Shown one piece after another: positions 21,433 through 30,200 of a stretch of 31,067 nt of DNA. This DNA is from DASRPD01 sp035646535 (GTDB lineage Bacteria; Actinomycetota; Acidimicrobiia; IMCC26256; JANYLB01): the NCBI GenBank assembly GCA_035646535.1, contig DASRPD010000118.1, forward strand, positions 1 to 31,067. Direction: 5' to 3'. The position numbers were made by a program, and so were the translations under genes. Numbering within the stretch: position 1 is the first letter of the stretch; the number at the start of each line of letters is the position of its first letter. A model generated the notes under the pieces. The model had not been told where the DNA came from. It worked only from the letters and a program-made list of their open reading frames with translations, and made no database searches.

Positions 21433-22350
21433 TCAGGTGGGACGCCGGCTCAGGACGAGGCCGTCGAGGATGTCGGCCTCCGACACCAGCATCTCGTCGA
21501 CCCGAAACGCTCGCATCACCGCAGTGAGCACGATCGCGCCGCCGACGATCACGTCGACGCGGCCGGGTTCGAGCCCGGGGTTGTGGCGCCGATCGTCGGC
21601 CGATTCGGTGGCCAGGGTACGGAAGACGTCCTCGGCGGCCGCTCGGGTCAGACGGTAGTGATGGATGGCCGCGCGGTCGTAGGCGGCCAGTCCGAGCTCG
21701 ACCGCGGCGACGGTCGTGACCGTTCCCGCGAGCCCGACGACCGTCTCGACCCCAGTGATGCCGGGCAGTTCGCGGGCGACATCGGCCATGTGGTCACGGA
21801 CCACGGTGACGGCCTGGGACAGCTCCTCGGGCGTTGGCGGGTCCGCGTGCAGGAACTGCTCGGTGATGCGCACGCAGCCGACGTCGACCGAGACGAGTCC
21901 CTCGGGCTTGGTCGTGCCGACGATGAACTCGGTGGAGCCGCCGCCGATGTCGACGACGAGGTACGGCGCCGGCGCGTCGAGGTCATCGGTCGCGCCAAGG
22001 AATGCCAGCGCCGCTTCCTCCTCGGCCGAGAGCAGCTCGAGCGGGGCGCCGAGCGCCTCTTCGGCGGGGACGAAGAAATCGTCGCGGTTGGTGGCGTCAC
22101 GCGCCGCGCTGGTCGCGGTGGCGCGCACGCGCTCGACACCGAGCCCTCGGATCAATCCCTCGAACTCGGCCAACACGGTGAGGTTGCGTTCGATGGCCTC
22201 CGGAGCGAGCCGGCGAGTGGCATGCACGTCTTGGCCGAGCCGGGTGATCCGCATCCGTCGCTCGACGGTGACGAGCGGACCCTGCGCGTCCACGTCGGCC
22301 ACCAACAACCGCGCCGAGTTCGTACCGAGATCGACACCGGCGACCCTCAC
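21433..22350 (-). CDS. ppx: Ppx/GppA phosphatase family (exopolyphosphatase-like)
   Basis: 305 aa from GTG 22350 (VRVAGVDLGTNSARLLVADV). VDLGTNSARLL is the ATPase-fold phosphate-1 motif, ATSAARDATNRDDFF and LLSAEEEAALAF the middle blocks, and VVDIGGGSTEF phosphate-2, all diagnostic of Ppx/GppA enzymes of the short actinobacterial type. They hydrolyse polyphosphate and/or (p)ppGpp-related substrates. The start overlaps the DUF501 stop as GTGA. The same DUF501-ppx junction occurs as Rv1025-Rv1026 in M. tuberculosis. It is the last gene of the operon and is followed by a strong hairpin. Confidence 0.92.
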   Translation of the reverse strand: MRVAGVDLGTNSARLLVADVDAQGPLVTVERRMRITRLGQDVHATRRLAPEAIERNLTVLAEFEGLIRGLGVERVRATATSAARDATNRDDFFVPAEEALGAPLELLSAEEEAALAFLGATDDLDAPAPYLVVDIGGGSTEFIVGTTKPEGLVSVDVGCVRITEQFLHADPPTPEELSQAVTVVRDHMADVARELPGITGVETVVGLAGTVTTVAAVELGLAAYDRAAIHHYRLTRAAAEDVFRTLATESADDRRHNPGLEPGRVDVIVGGAIVLTAVMRAFRVDEMLVSEADILDGLVLSRRPT

Positions 22351-22799
22351 GGGGTCCCCTCGAGGTGGGAAGCGACCCAGCGACCGACGGGGTCGTCGCC
22401 GCCGGCGAGGAGATACGCGTAGTGCGCGTGGAGGCACTTCACGCCGATCCGAGTCCCGCCCACGCCCCCCGATGGCCGGGGGCCCACGTGATCGACGGGA
22501 AGGGCTGCGTCGCGCTCGGCGGCGTACATCGCGTGCGCGGCGCGCACGGTGGCCGACTCGACCTCGGCCTCGGCCCGGCGGACGCCGCCATCGGACTCGA
22601 GGCGCGCCACCGCGCGGCTCGCCGCCGGGTCCACCAACCAGTAACGCGTGGGCATCGGCGTGCCGTCGGCCAGAAGCGGGGCGTTACGGATCACGACCGC
22701 CTCACCGGCGGGGCCTCGCACGACGACATCGAAGTCGGCGCGCGGCTCGCGCCCGAGCAAACGGGTGATCTCATCGACCTCAGACGGCGACGCGGACAT
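22347..22799 (-). CDS. DUF501 domain protein
   Basis: 150 aa from ATG 22799 (MSASPSEVDEITRLLGREPR). LLGREPRADFDVVVRGPAGEAVVIRNAPLL and MPTRYWLVDP are the family's opening, and VGGTRIGVKCLHAHYAYLLAGGDDPVGRW its C-terminal signature with a conserved Cys-Leu-His. Function is unknown in the family, but it is nearly always between ftsB/divIC-like and ppx genes in actinobacteria, as here. The longer frame to 22907 overlaps ftsB and has low-complexity sequence; the short start has a leaderless-type -10. Confidence 0.9.
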   Translation of the reverse strand: MSASPSEVDEITRLLGREPRADFDVVVRGPAGEAVVIRNAPLLADGTPMPTRYWLVDPAASRAVARLESDGGVRRAEAEVESATVRAAHAMYAAERDAALPVDHVGPRPSGGVGGTRIGVKCLHAHYAYLLAGGDDPVGRWVASHLEGTP

Positions 22800-22805
22800 G
22801 CCCCG

Positions 22806-22811
22806 AGTGTA
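22806..22811 (-). promoter_or_regulatory. leaderless-type -10 of the DUF501-ppx unit
   Basis: TACACT on the minus strand is six bases before ATG 22799, in the 32-bp gap after the ftsB-like gene. It would let DUF501 and ppx be read separately from the upstream operon. Confidence 0.5.
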
Positions 22812-22831
22812 CGGACCGACCTCAGCCGACC

Positions 22832-23173
22832 TCAGCCGGGATCGGCGGGCAGCGGCAACGTCGTGGTCGTCGTCGTGGTGGTGCTCGGCTCGGGGACGAC
22901 GGCCCAAGCCCGTTCACCGGGCATCACGAGGCCGAACTGATCGCGCGCGACCCGCTCGATCTCATCCCGGCTGCGGAGGCGATCGGCCTCGCGTTCGAGC
23001 TTCGCGGTCTCGCGTTCGAGCACGGAGAGTCGTTCGGTCGCGGCGCCCTTCACGGACCGCTGGGACAGCCATGTTCGGGTCGGGAACACGAAGACGAACA
23101 GGAAGCCGACGAGGGCCAGTGACGCGGCGACGACGCGGACGAGCGCGGCGCGGCTACGGAGGAAGTCAACCAT
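22832..23173 (-). CDS. FtsB/DivIC-like septum formation protein
   Basis: 113 aa. A short cytoplasmic head (MVDFLRSRAAL), one transmembrane helix (about residues 13-31), then a coiled coil (about 40-75) ending in EIERVARDQFGLVMPGERAW, the conserved tail of the DivIC/FtsB family. The last residues are an extracytoplasmic Thr run (eight Thr) and Pro-rich end. It should act with FtsL/FtsQ-type proteins at the division septum. ATG 23173 overlaps the enolase stop by 8 bp, the conserved eno-ftsB junction of actinobacteria (Rv1023-Rv1024). Confidence 0.88.
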   Translation of the reverse strand: MVDFLRSRAALVRVVAASLALVGFLFVFVFPTRTWLSQRSVKGAATERLSVLERETAKLEREADRLRSRDEIERVARDQFGLVMPGERAWAVVPEPSTTTTTTTTLPLPADPG

Positions 23174-24458
23174 CGGCACCTCGTCGACCGGTCAGCGCCG
23201 CGCCGCCGAGGTACGCGGCACCCTCCGCGAGCTGTTCCTCGATCCGCAGCAGCTGGTTGTACTTCGCCACGCGATCGCTGCGTGCCGGGGCACCGGACTT
23301 GATCTGACCGCAGTTCGTCGCCACCGCGAGATCGGCGATGGTCACATCTTCGGTCTCACCGCTGCGGTGCGAGATCATCGAGCTGTACCCGGCGCGGCCG
23401 GCCAGCGCCATCGTGTCGAGCGTCTCGGTGAGCGTTCCGATCTGATTCACCTTGATGAGGATGGAGTTGGCGACGCCCTTGTCGATCCCGGTGGCGAGGC
23501 GCTCGGCGTTCGTCACGAAGAGGTCGTCGCCGACGAGCTGGATGCGGGCACCGACCCTGGCGGTCAATGCGGCCCAGCCGTCCCAGTCGTCTTCGTCCAT
23601 ACCGTCTTCGATGGAGACGATCGGGTACCGATCGCACAGGTCCGCGAGATAGTCGGCGAACTCGGCCGACGTGAAGCTCTTGTCCTCACCGGTGAGCTGA
23701 TAGCTCCCGTCGACGAAGAGCTCCGATGAGGCGGTGTCCAACGCGAGGGCGATCTCCGAGCCCGGCTCGTAGCCCGCCGCGGTGATCCCCTCCACCAGCA
23801 GCTCGAGGGCCTCTTCGTTGGACGGCAGGTTCGGCGCGAAGCCACCTTCGTCACCGAGCGCGGTTGCGAGGTTCTTCCCGTGCAGGATCGCTCGCAACGC
23901 GTGGTACGTCTCGGCACACCAGCGCAGCGCTTCGTTGAAGCTCGCCGCGCCGACCGGCGCGAGCATGAACTCCTGGAGGTCGACGTTGGAGTCGGCGTGC
24001 GCGCCGCCGTTGAGGACGTTCATCATCGGCATGGGCAGCACGTGCGCGTTGACACCGCCGATGTAGCGGTAGAGCGGCAGGCCACACTCCGCGGCCGCGG
24101 CGTGCGCGGCCGACAACGACGTCCCGAGCATCGCGTTGGCACCCAGGCGGGACTTGTCGTCGGTGTTGTCGGCGGCGATGAGCGCGGCGTCGACGTCTCG
24201 CTGGTCGAGCGCGTCGATGCCGACGAGCGCCTCGGCGATCTCGGCGTCCACGTGGGCGACCGCGTCGAGCACACCCTTGCCGCCGTAGGCGTCGCCGCCG
24301 TCTCGCAGCTCGACGGCCTCGTGCGCCCCGGTGCTCGCGCCGCTCGGTACTGCGGCTCGCCCGGTCGCGCCCGAAGCGAGCTCGATCTCGACCTCGACCG
24401 TGGGGTTGCCACGGGAATCGAGAATCTGGCGCCCGGTGACGTCGACGATGATGCTCAC
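23166..24458 (-). CDS. eno: enolase
   Basis: 430 aa, the usual bacterial length. MSIIVDVTGRQILDSRGNPTVEVEI opens the protein, PSGASTGAHEAVELRD is the N-terminal mobile loop, IVSIEDGMDEDDWDGW provides metal-binding acidic residues (enolases have SIEDP/G here), LVGDDLFVTN carries the third metal aspartate, and ILIKVNQIGTLTE plus SHRSGETEDVTIADLAVATNCGQIKSG complete the signature. It converts 2-phosphoglycerate to phosphoenolpyruvate. The 95-bp gap to mazG has no clear ribosome site. Confidence 0.97.
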   Translation of the reverse strand: MSIIVDVTGRQILDSRGNPTVEVEIELASGATGRAAVPSGASTGAHEAVELRDGGDAYGGKGVLDAVAHVDAEIAEALVGIDALDQRDVDAALIAADNTDDKSRLGANAMLGTSLSAAHAAAAECGLPLYRYIGGVNAHVLPMPMMNVLNGGAHADSNVDLQEFMLAPVGAASFNEALRWCAETYHALRAILHGKNLATALGDEGGFAPNLPSNEEALELLVEGITAAGYEPGSEIALALDTASSELFVDGSYQLTGEDKSFTSAEFADYLADLCDRYPIVSIEDGMDEDDWDGWAALTARVGARIQLVGDDLFVTNAERLATGIDKGVANSILIKVNQIGTLTETLDTMALAGRAGYSSMISHRSGETEDVTIADLAVATNCGQIKSGAPARSDRVAKYNQLLRIEEQLAEGAAYLGGAALTGRRGADG

Positions 24459-24553
24459 GGCGGCTCGCGGAGTCGGGGTCGGGTTCGAGTTCTTGGGGTC
24501 TGTCGTAGTGGCGGGGCTACTGAGACTGATGTTGTTGGTGTGACGAAGTTAGC

Positions 24554-26161
24554 TCAGGGCCCCGTTCCGCCCGTGTCATCAGCGGCTTCATCCCAGAGCT
24601 GGGCCACACGAGGTGGCTCTGCGGCACCGAGATCGACCCCTCGGGCGCGCGCGAGTCCCTCCATCCGGACAAAACGGGCGCGAAACCGGCTCGCCCAGCC
24701 GGCCAACGCCGACTCGGCGTCGGTGCCCGACTCCCGCGCCGCGACGACCGCCGCGGCCAGCAACGAGCCGAGGGCACCGGCGGCGGCGTCGGTGTCGTCG
24801 CCCGCGCCGCGCAGCTCGGCGGTCGCCGTCTCGAGCCGGGTGAGCGCGTCGGGCGCGTCGCCGGGGTCGAGGCCCACCGACGCAGCCTTGCGCAGCAGCT
24901 TGTGGGTGTAGAGCAGTGACGGCAGCCCCGCTGTGATCCCTTCCACCAGCGATTCGGTGCCCTTCTCGCCCAGCTTGATCTGCTCCCAGTTCCGCACGAC
25001 GTCGGCGGGCGTACCGGCCGTGGCGTCGCCGAAGACGTGGGGGTGTCGCCGGACGAGCTTGGTGTGGATGCCGTCGATCACGTCGACGATCGTGAACGCA
25101 CCGGCTTCACGGGCGAGCACGGCGTGGAACACGACCTGGCAGAGGAGATCGCCGAGCTCGTCGGCGAGCGCCGCGTAGACGTCCTCGAGGCCGGCGCTCG
25201 CGGGGTCGGTCGCGCCGGCACCACCGGCGGGGGCGCCGACACCACCGGCAGGGGCGCCGACACCACCGGCTGGGGCGCCGACACCACCGGCTGGGGCGCC
25301 GGCCGGGAGCGCCTCGATCGCCTCGACCACCTCGTAGGCCTCCTCCAAGGTGTACCGGGCGAGGGAGTGATGGGTCTGTTCGGCGTCCCACGGACAGCCG
25401 CCCGGGCCTCGCAACTGCTCCATCAGGGCCACGAAGCGAGCGAACTCCCCCGCGACCGTGATCGAGCCGGTGTCGAGGGCGATCGAAGTCAGATGATCGG
25501 GCTCCACGACGCGATCGAGGTCTTCGAGCGGGATGGTGAAGACCTGCTCGTCGGGGAGGCCGAGGCGCGCCAGGACCGTGACGGGGGTGTCGGCCGGAAG
25601 CGAGTCCAAGAGGGTGAGCTTCACGTCCGAGAGCACGAGGCGGCGGTCGCATTGAGCGACGAGCAGCCACCCGGCCCGGCCGGGCGCCTCGGCCGCGAAG
25701 TTCGCTCCGTCGACGACGTGCGCGCCGCCGCCCTGGGTGGGATCGACCCCCAGGCGCGACCACGCCAAGTCCGAGAACGACAGCCCGGGGACAACCGTCA
25801 GCTCGATCTCGCCGCGCCGGGCTCGCTCGTGCAGGATTGCCACGGTGCGTTCCGCCACGGCCGGGCTGCCGGGGACGGCGTAGGCGACGGTGCCACCGTC
25901 AGCAACCGCGGCGACGAGCGTCGCCACGATCGAGGCGTACACGTCGACGAGGTCGGAACCCTCCTCATAGCGCGCGTCGAAGCTCTCGAAGTCGAGCCCG
26001 TGGCGGGCGAGCTCGGCAACCGCGGGATGGCGGGCGGTGCGGACGAACCGGCGGGGGGTCCGCGCGAGCGCGCGGCGCGCGGCGGGGAGCACGAGGTCGG
26101 CGCCACCGGGGCCCAGGCCGATGACGAGCACTTGGCCGAGGCCCGCGTCCGCGTTGCCCAT
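24554..26161 (-). CDS. mazG: MazG nucleotide pyrophosphohydrolase fused to a tetrapyrrole-methylase-like domain
   Basis: 535 aa. Residues 10-225 resemble the tetrapyrrole methylase fold (VLVIGLGPGGADLVLPAA, AYAVPGSPAVAERTV, VPGLSFSDLAWSRLG), as in B. subtilis YabN. The MazG part follows: GGCPWDAEQTHHSLARY, LEEAYEVVEAIE (E273, E274, E277) and ADELGDLLCQVVFHA (E335, D338) form the metal-binding four-helix core, and a second MazG-like segment with HPHVFGD and NWEQIKLGEKG completes it. It should hydrolyse non-canonical or excess NTPs to NMP and pyrophosphate. Between the two catalytic helices lies a 4x GVGAPAG insertion (about 287-314) absent from ordinary MazG proteins. It is 24 bp downstream of the lipoprotein gene. 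Confidence 0.92.
   Translation of the reverse strand: MGNADAGLGQVLVIGLGPGGADLVLPAARRALARTPRRFVRTARHPAVAELARHGLDFESFDARYEEGSDLVDVYASIVATLVAAVADGGTVAYAVPGSPAVAERTVAILHERARRGEIELTVVPGLSFSDLAWSRLGVDPTQGGGAHVVDGANFAAEAPGRAGWLLVAQCDRRLVLSDVKLTLLDSLPADTPVTVLARLGLPDEQVFTIPLEDLDRVVEPDHLTSIALDTGSITVAGEFARFVALMEQLRGPGGCPWDAEQTHHSLARYTLEEAYEVVEAIEALPAGAPAGGVGAPAGGVGAPAGGVGAPAGGAGATDPASAGLEDVYAALADELGDLLCQVVFHAVLAREAGAFTIVDVIDGIHTKLVRRHPHVFGDATAGTPADVVRNWEQIKLGEKGTESLVEGITAGLPSLLYTHKLLRKAASVGLDPGDAPDALTRLETATAELRGAGDDTDAAAGALGSLLAAAVVAARESGTDAESALAGWASRFRARFVRMEGLARARGVDLGAAEPPRVAQLWDEAADDTGGTGP
25220..25303. repeat. four 21-bp tandem repeats inside mazG
   Basis: Units 25220-25240, 25241-25261, 25262-25282 and 25283-25303 share ACCACCGGCNGGGGCGCCGA and differ at one variable base and in the last base or two. 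They are in frame and encode GVGAPAG-type units on the minus strand. Near identity suggests recent expansion and possible copy-number variation among strains. Confidence 0.92.
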
Positions 26162-26185
26162 GGGATGGATCCGTGGAGACCTGCG

Positions 26186-27241
26186 TCAGCCCGTGGGTTG
26201 GGGCGGTGTCACGGGCACGGTGACGTCGGGGACGGAAGGCGTGGGTTCGCGCCGAACTTCCGGCTCGGTCGGCGGAACGATCTGGATGGACCCACCGGAA
26301 CGGTCGATTCGGCCGTACCGGGGATTGACCTCGAGGTCGGCCCGTTCGAGTCGCCCGTCGACTTCGGCGGTGAGCTCGCCGGCGGTCTCCTGTTGGACCG
26401 CCGCGGCGACCTCGTTGCGCAGGCTCGCGAAGGTGACGGGCTCGACGCGGATCACGTGCCAGCCGAACTCACTCTCGACCGGTCCGGAATACGTTCCCGG
26501 CTCGAGGCCCAGCGCGGCGGTCTCGAACTCGGGAACGAACGTGCCTGGGACAAGACACCCGAGCACACCGCCACCGGTGCCGGATGCGTCGGTGGACCGT
26601 TCGGCGGCCAAGGTCGTGAAGTCAGCTCCGTCGTCCAGGCCATCGACGATCTCCTGCGCGGCGGCTTCGTCGGCCACGAGGATGTGCGAGACGGTCACCC
26701 CCGACTCGCAGAGCGTCGCCGCGTTCTCGAAGAAGTACGTGAGCAGCTCCTCTTCGGATGGCACGGTCAGCGACGTCCGTACGAACGCGACCTTGCGCGC
26801 CTCTCGGGTGATCACCCGGTCGCGGAACCACGTGGGGAAGCCGTTCCAGATCTGCTCGGTACCGAAGAGCTGGATCGCCTGCTGGGTCGCCGCGCCCCGG
26901 TCCTCGTCGGTCACCGAGATGCCGGACTCGGCGACCGCCTGGTCGATCGTCGCGTATTGGACCAACACGTTGAGCCACGCGGCGGTGACGGTCGCGGGGA
27001 GCACCCCGTCCTGGGTGGACTCGGTCGGCGAACCGGACGCGATCGCGGCCTGGAACTGCTCGTTGTCGGCCAGGGCGCGCAACTCCTTGTCGACCGACGC
27101 CTGCGAACGGGCCTCGCCGTCGAACACGAAGGCGTAGCCCGTCGTACCGCCGGCGCAGGCCGACAGGGCCACAATGGCGGCGATGGGGAGGGCGACTCGC
27201 GTAATGAGCCGCGCGAACACAGAGGCAGTGGTGCGCGTCAT
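26186..27241 (-). CDS. SurA/PrsA-like parvulin peptidyl-prolyl isomerase lipoprotein
   Basis: 351 aa. The signal peptide ends in a lipobox (AIVALSAC, Cys at about residue 29), so it is a lipoprotein. A SurA-N-like helical region (40-160) is followed by a parvulin domain (about 180-275): TVSHILVADEAAAQEIVDGL, GGVLGCLVPGTFVPEFETAAL and SEFGWHVIRVEPV are the usual blocks. The C-terminus is Pro/Thr/Val-rich and disordered. It should help extracytoplasmic proteins fold. It starts within the mfd stop (ATGA, 27238-27241). In M. tuberculosis the lipoprotein at the equivalent place is LpqU, an unrelated-looking type as far as I recall, so this position may hold a lineage-specific substitution. Confidence 0.9.
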   Translation of the reverse strand: MTRTTASVFARLITRVALPIAAIVALSACAGGTTGYAFVFDGEARSQASVDKELRALADNEQFQAAIASGSPTESTQDGVLPATVTAAWLNVLVQYATIDQAVAESGISVTDEDRGAATQQAIQLFGTEQIWNGFPTWFRDRVITREARKVAFVRTSLTVPSEEELLTYFFENAATLCESGVTVSHILVADEAAAQEIVDGLDDGADFTTLAAERSTDASGTGGGVLGCLVPGTFVPEFETAALGLEPGTYSGPVESEFGWHVIRVEPVTFASLRNEVAAAVQQETAGELTAEVDGRLERADLEVNPRYGRIDRSGGSIQIVPPTEPEVRREPTPSVPDVTVPVTPPQPTG

Positions 27242-30200
27242 GACGAGGCGGATGCTACCGGCGCCGGTTCGTCGGCCGGGATCAACGCAGCCAACAGATC
27301 CACGAGGCGCTCCCCGATCGTGTCAGGGGCACCGTCGAGCGGTACGACCAGCTCGAGCGCTTTGACCACGGCATTCGGCACCAGTCGGCGAAGGCGGACC
27401 TCTTGGGATGCCCGCAGCTCGAGGCCGGCCAGGCGAGCTACCCCCCGGTTGACGGTGACCGAGGTGATGCCGACGCGCAGGCACTCGGCCCGGAGCTTCC
27501 CCGCGGCGAGGAGCGCCTCGGCCGGTGGTGGGACGGGGCCGTAGCGGTCGACCCACTCGGCGCGGACATCATCAACGTCGGCCGGGCTCGTCACCGCGGC
27601 GAGGCGACGATAGGCCTCCATCCGGACGTCGTCGCGGCGCACGTAGTCCTCGGGCAGGTGCGCGGCCGCAGGGAGGTCGATCACGACCTCGGCGGGTACG
27701 TCGGTCGTCTTGCCGGTCAGCTCACCGACGGCCTCGGTGACCATCTCGCAGTACAGGTCGAAGCCGACCGCCGCGATGTGACCCGACTGCACCTCACCCA
27801 GCATGTTGCCCGCGCCGCGGATCTCGAGGTCGCGCATCGCGATCTTGAAACCCGAACCGAGGTCGGTGAACTCACCGATGGTCTTGAGCCGCTCGTAGGC
27901 CTCCTCGCTGAGCACGCGGTCGGCCGGGTGCAGCAGGTACGCGTAGGCGCGCTGGCCGCGTCGGCCGACCCGGCCACGGAGCTGATACAGCTGCGACAGG
28001 CCCAAGAGATCGGAACGGTCGACGACCATCGTGTTGACCGTCGGCATGTCGAGGCCGCTCTCGATGATCGTCGTGCAGACCAGGACGTCGTACTCCTGGT
28101 CGGCGAAGTCGAGCACGACGCGTTCGAGACGGGATTCGTCCATCTGGCCGTGCGCGATCGCGAGACGCGCTTCGGGGACGAGCTCGGCGACGTGCGCCGC
28201 GACGAGGTCGATGTCGGCCACCCGATTGTGGACGTAGAACACCTGGCCTTCTCGGAGCAGCTCACGGCGGATGGCCTCCGCGACCGCGCGGTCGTCGTAC
28301 TCGCCGACGTAGGTGAGGATGGGTTGGCGGTCCTCGGGTGGCGTGTTGACGAGGGACAGGTCACGGATGCCGGTCAGGCCCATCTCGAGTGTTCTCGGGA
28401 TCGGCGTCGCGGAAAGGGTGAGCACGTCGACATCGGCTCGGAGGTGCTTGATGCGCTCCTTGTGTTGCACTCCGAAGCGCTGTTCCTCGTCCACGACGAG
28501 GAGGCCGAGGTCCTTGAAACGGATGTCCTCGGAGAGCAACCGGTGGGTGCCGATCACGACGTCGACCCCGCCGGAACCGACGTCGCGCACGACCGATCGC
28601 TGCTCCTTGGCGCTGAGGAAACGGCTCAGCACCTCGACCCGCACGGGGTAGTTCGCGAACCGCTCGCGAAACGTCTCGCCGTGCTGGTTCGCGAGCAGGG
28701 TCGTCGGCACGAGCACGGCAACCTGGGTGCCGTCCTGCACAGCCTTGAACGTCGCCCGGAGTGCGATCTCCGTCTTGCCGTAGCCGACGTCGCCACACAC
28801 CAGCCGGTCCATCGGCGTGGCCCGCTCCATGTCGGCCTTGACCGCTTCGATCGCGCCGAGCTGGTCGGGGGTCTCCTCGTAGCCGAACGCGGCTTCGATC
28901 TCGTGCTGCCAGGGGGTGTCGGCGGGGAAGGCACGCCCCGTTGTGGCCAGGCGCCTCCGGTACAGCACCACGAGCTCGCTCGCGATCTCACGGACCGCGG
29001 CGCGCACGCGGGCGCGCGTCTTCTGCCACTCCTTCCCCCCGAGCCGGTTCAGCGTCGGGCTGTCACCGCCGGTGTAGCGACGGACGGTGCCGACCTGGTC
29101 GGTGGGGACGTAGAGCTTGTCGTTGCCCTTGTATTCGAGGAGCAGGTAGTCCCGTTCGGCGCCGCCGATCGCCCGGGTGACCATGCCCCGGTAGCGACCG
29201 ACCCCGTGTTGGAAGTGGACGACGAAGTCGTCGGCCTTCAAATCGCCGTAGAAGTCGGAGCCTCGCTGCGCGCCCCGGGCGCGGCGGTGTACCCGCCGCC
29301 GGCCCGTGAGATCGGCCTCCGCGACCACCGCCAGCTTCGCGCTCGTGCAGATGACACCACGTTCCAGGGATGCAACGACGATCTCGATACCCGAGTCGAT
29401 ACCGGCATCGGCGAGCACGTCACGCAACCGGTCGGCCGCACCCGGACCGGAAGCGGTGAGCACGACGCGGTTGCCGCCGTCGCGCAGCGCCCGCAGGCGT
29501 TGCGCGAGGCCTTCGACATCACCGACGACCGGGTCGAACGCGCTCGCCGGGAGGTGGGGCGTCTCGGGGTTCTCGGGGGCGTTGACGAGGGAGGTCGCGC
29601 GGGCCTTGGTGTGGGCGAGGAGCCGGTCGAAACCCAGCGTGAGCCTCGGCAGGACCTCCGCCGCGGGCACGCCCCAGGTGGGCGCGAGAGCCTGAGCGAG
29701 CGCGGTCTCGTCGTCATGGAGCTCCTGAGCACGGTCGCGCATGCGCCGGGGTTCGACCAGCAGGGTGAGCGCGTCGGAACCCAACAGGTCGGGCAACAGG
29801 TGCTCGGCGTGGGTGAGCCATGGCAGCCACGACTCCATCCCGTCGAACGTCATGGCTTCACCGAAGCGTTCCCAGCTCTCCCGTCCCCAGGGGGCCGTGT
29901 CGACGAGCGCACCGGCGCGCGCGATGACCTCGGGAGTGGGCAACAGCTCGCGCGCCGGGAAGACCATGACGCGGTCGAGGTCATGGGTCGATCGCTGGTC
30001 CGCCACTGCGAACGCCGAGAGCCGGTCGACCTCGTCGCCCCACAGGTCGATGCGGACCGGGTGGTCCGCAGTCGACGGGTAGACGTCGACGATCGAGCCG
30101 CGCACGGCCACCTCGCCGCGCGCCTCCACCTGGTACTCGCGCCGGTACCCCGCGGCGACGAGGCGGGCCACGAGGTCGTCCTGGTCGAGGTGGTCACCGG

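Noticed and set aside
25037..27544. 835-aa plus-strand open frame
   Set aside because: Antisense to mazG and the parvulin lipoprotein; no recognisable domain.
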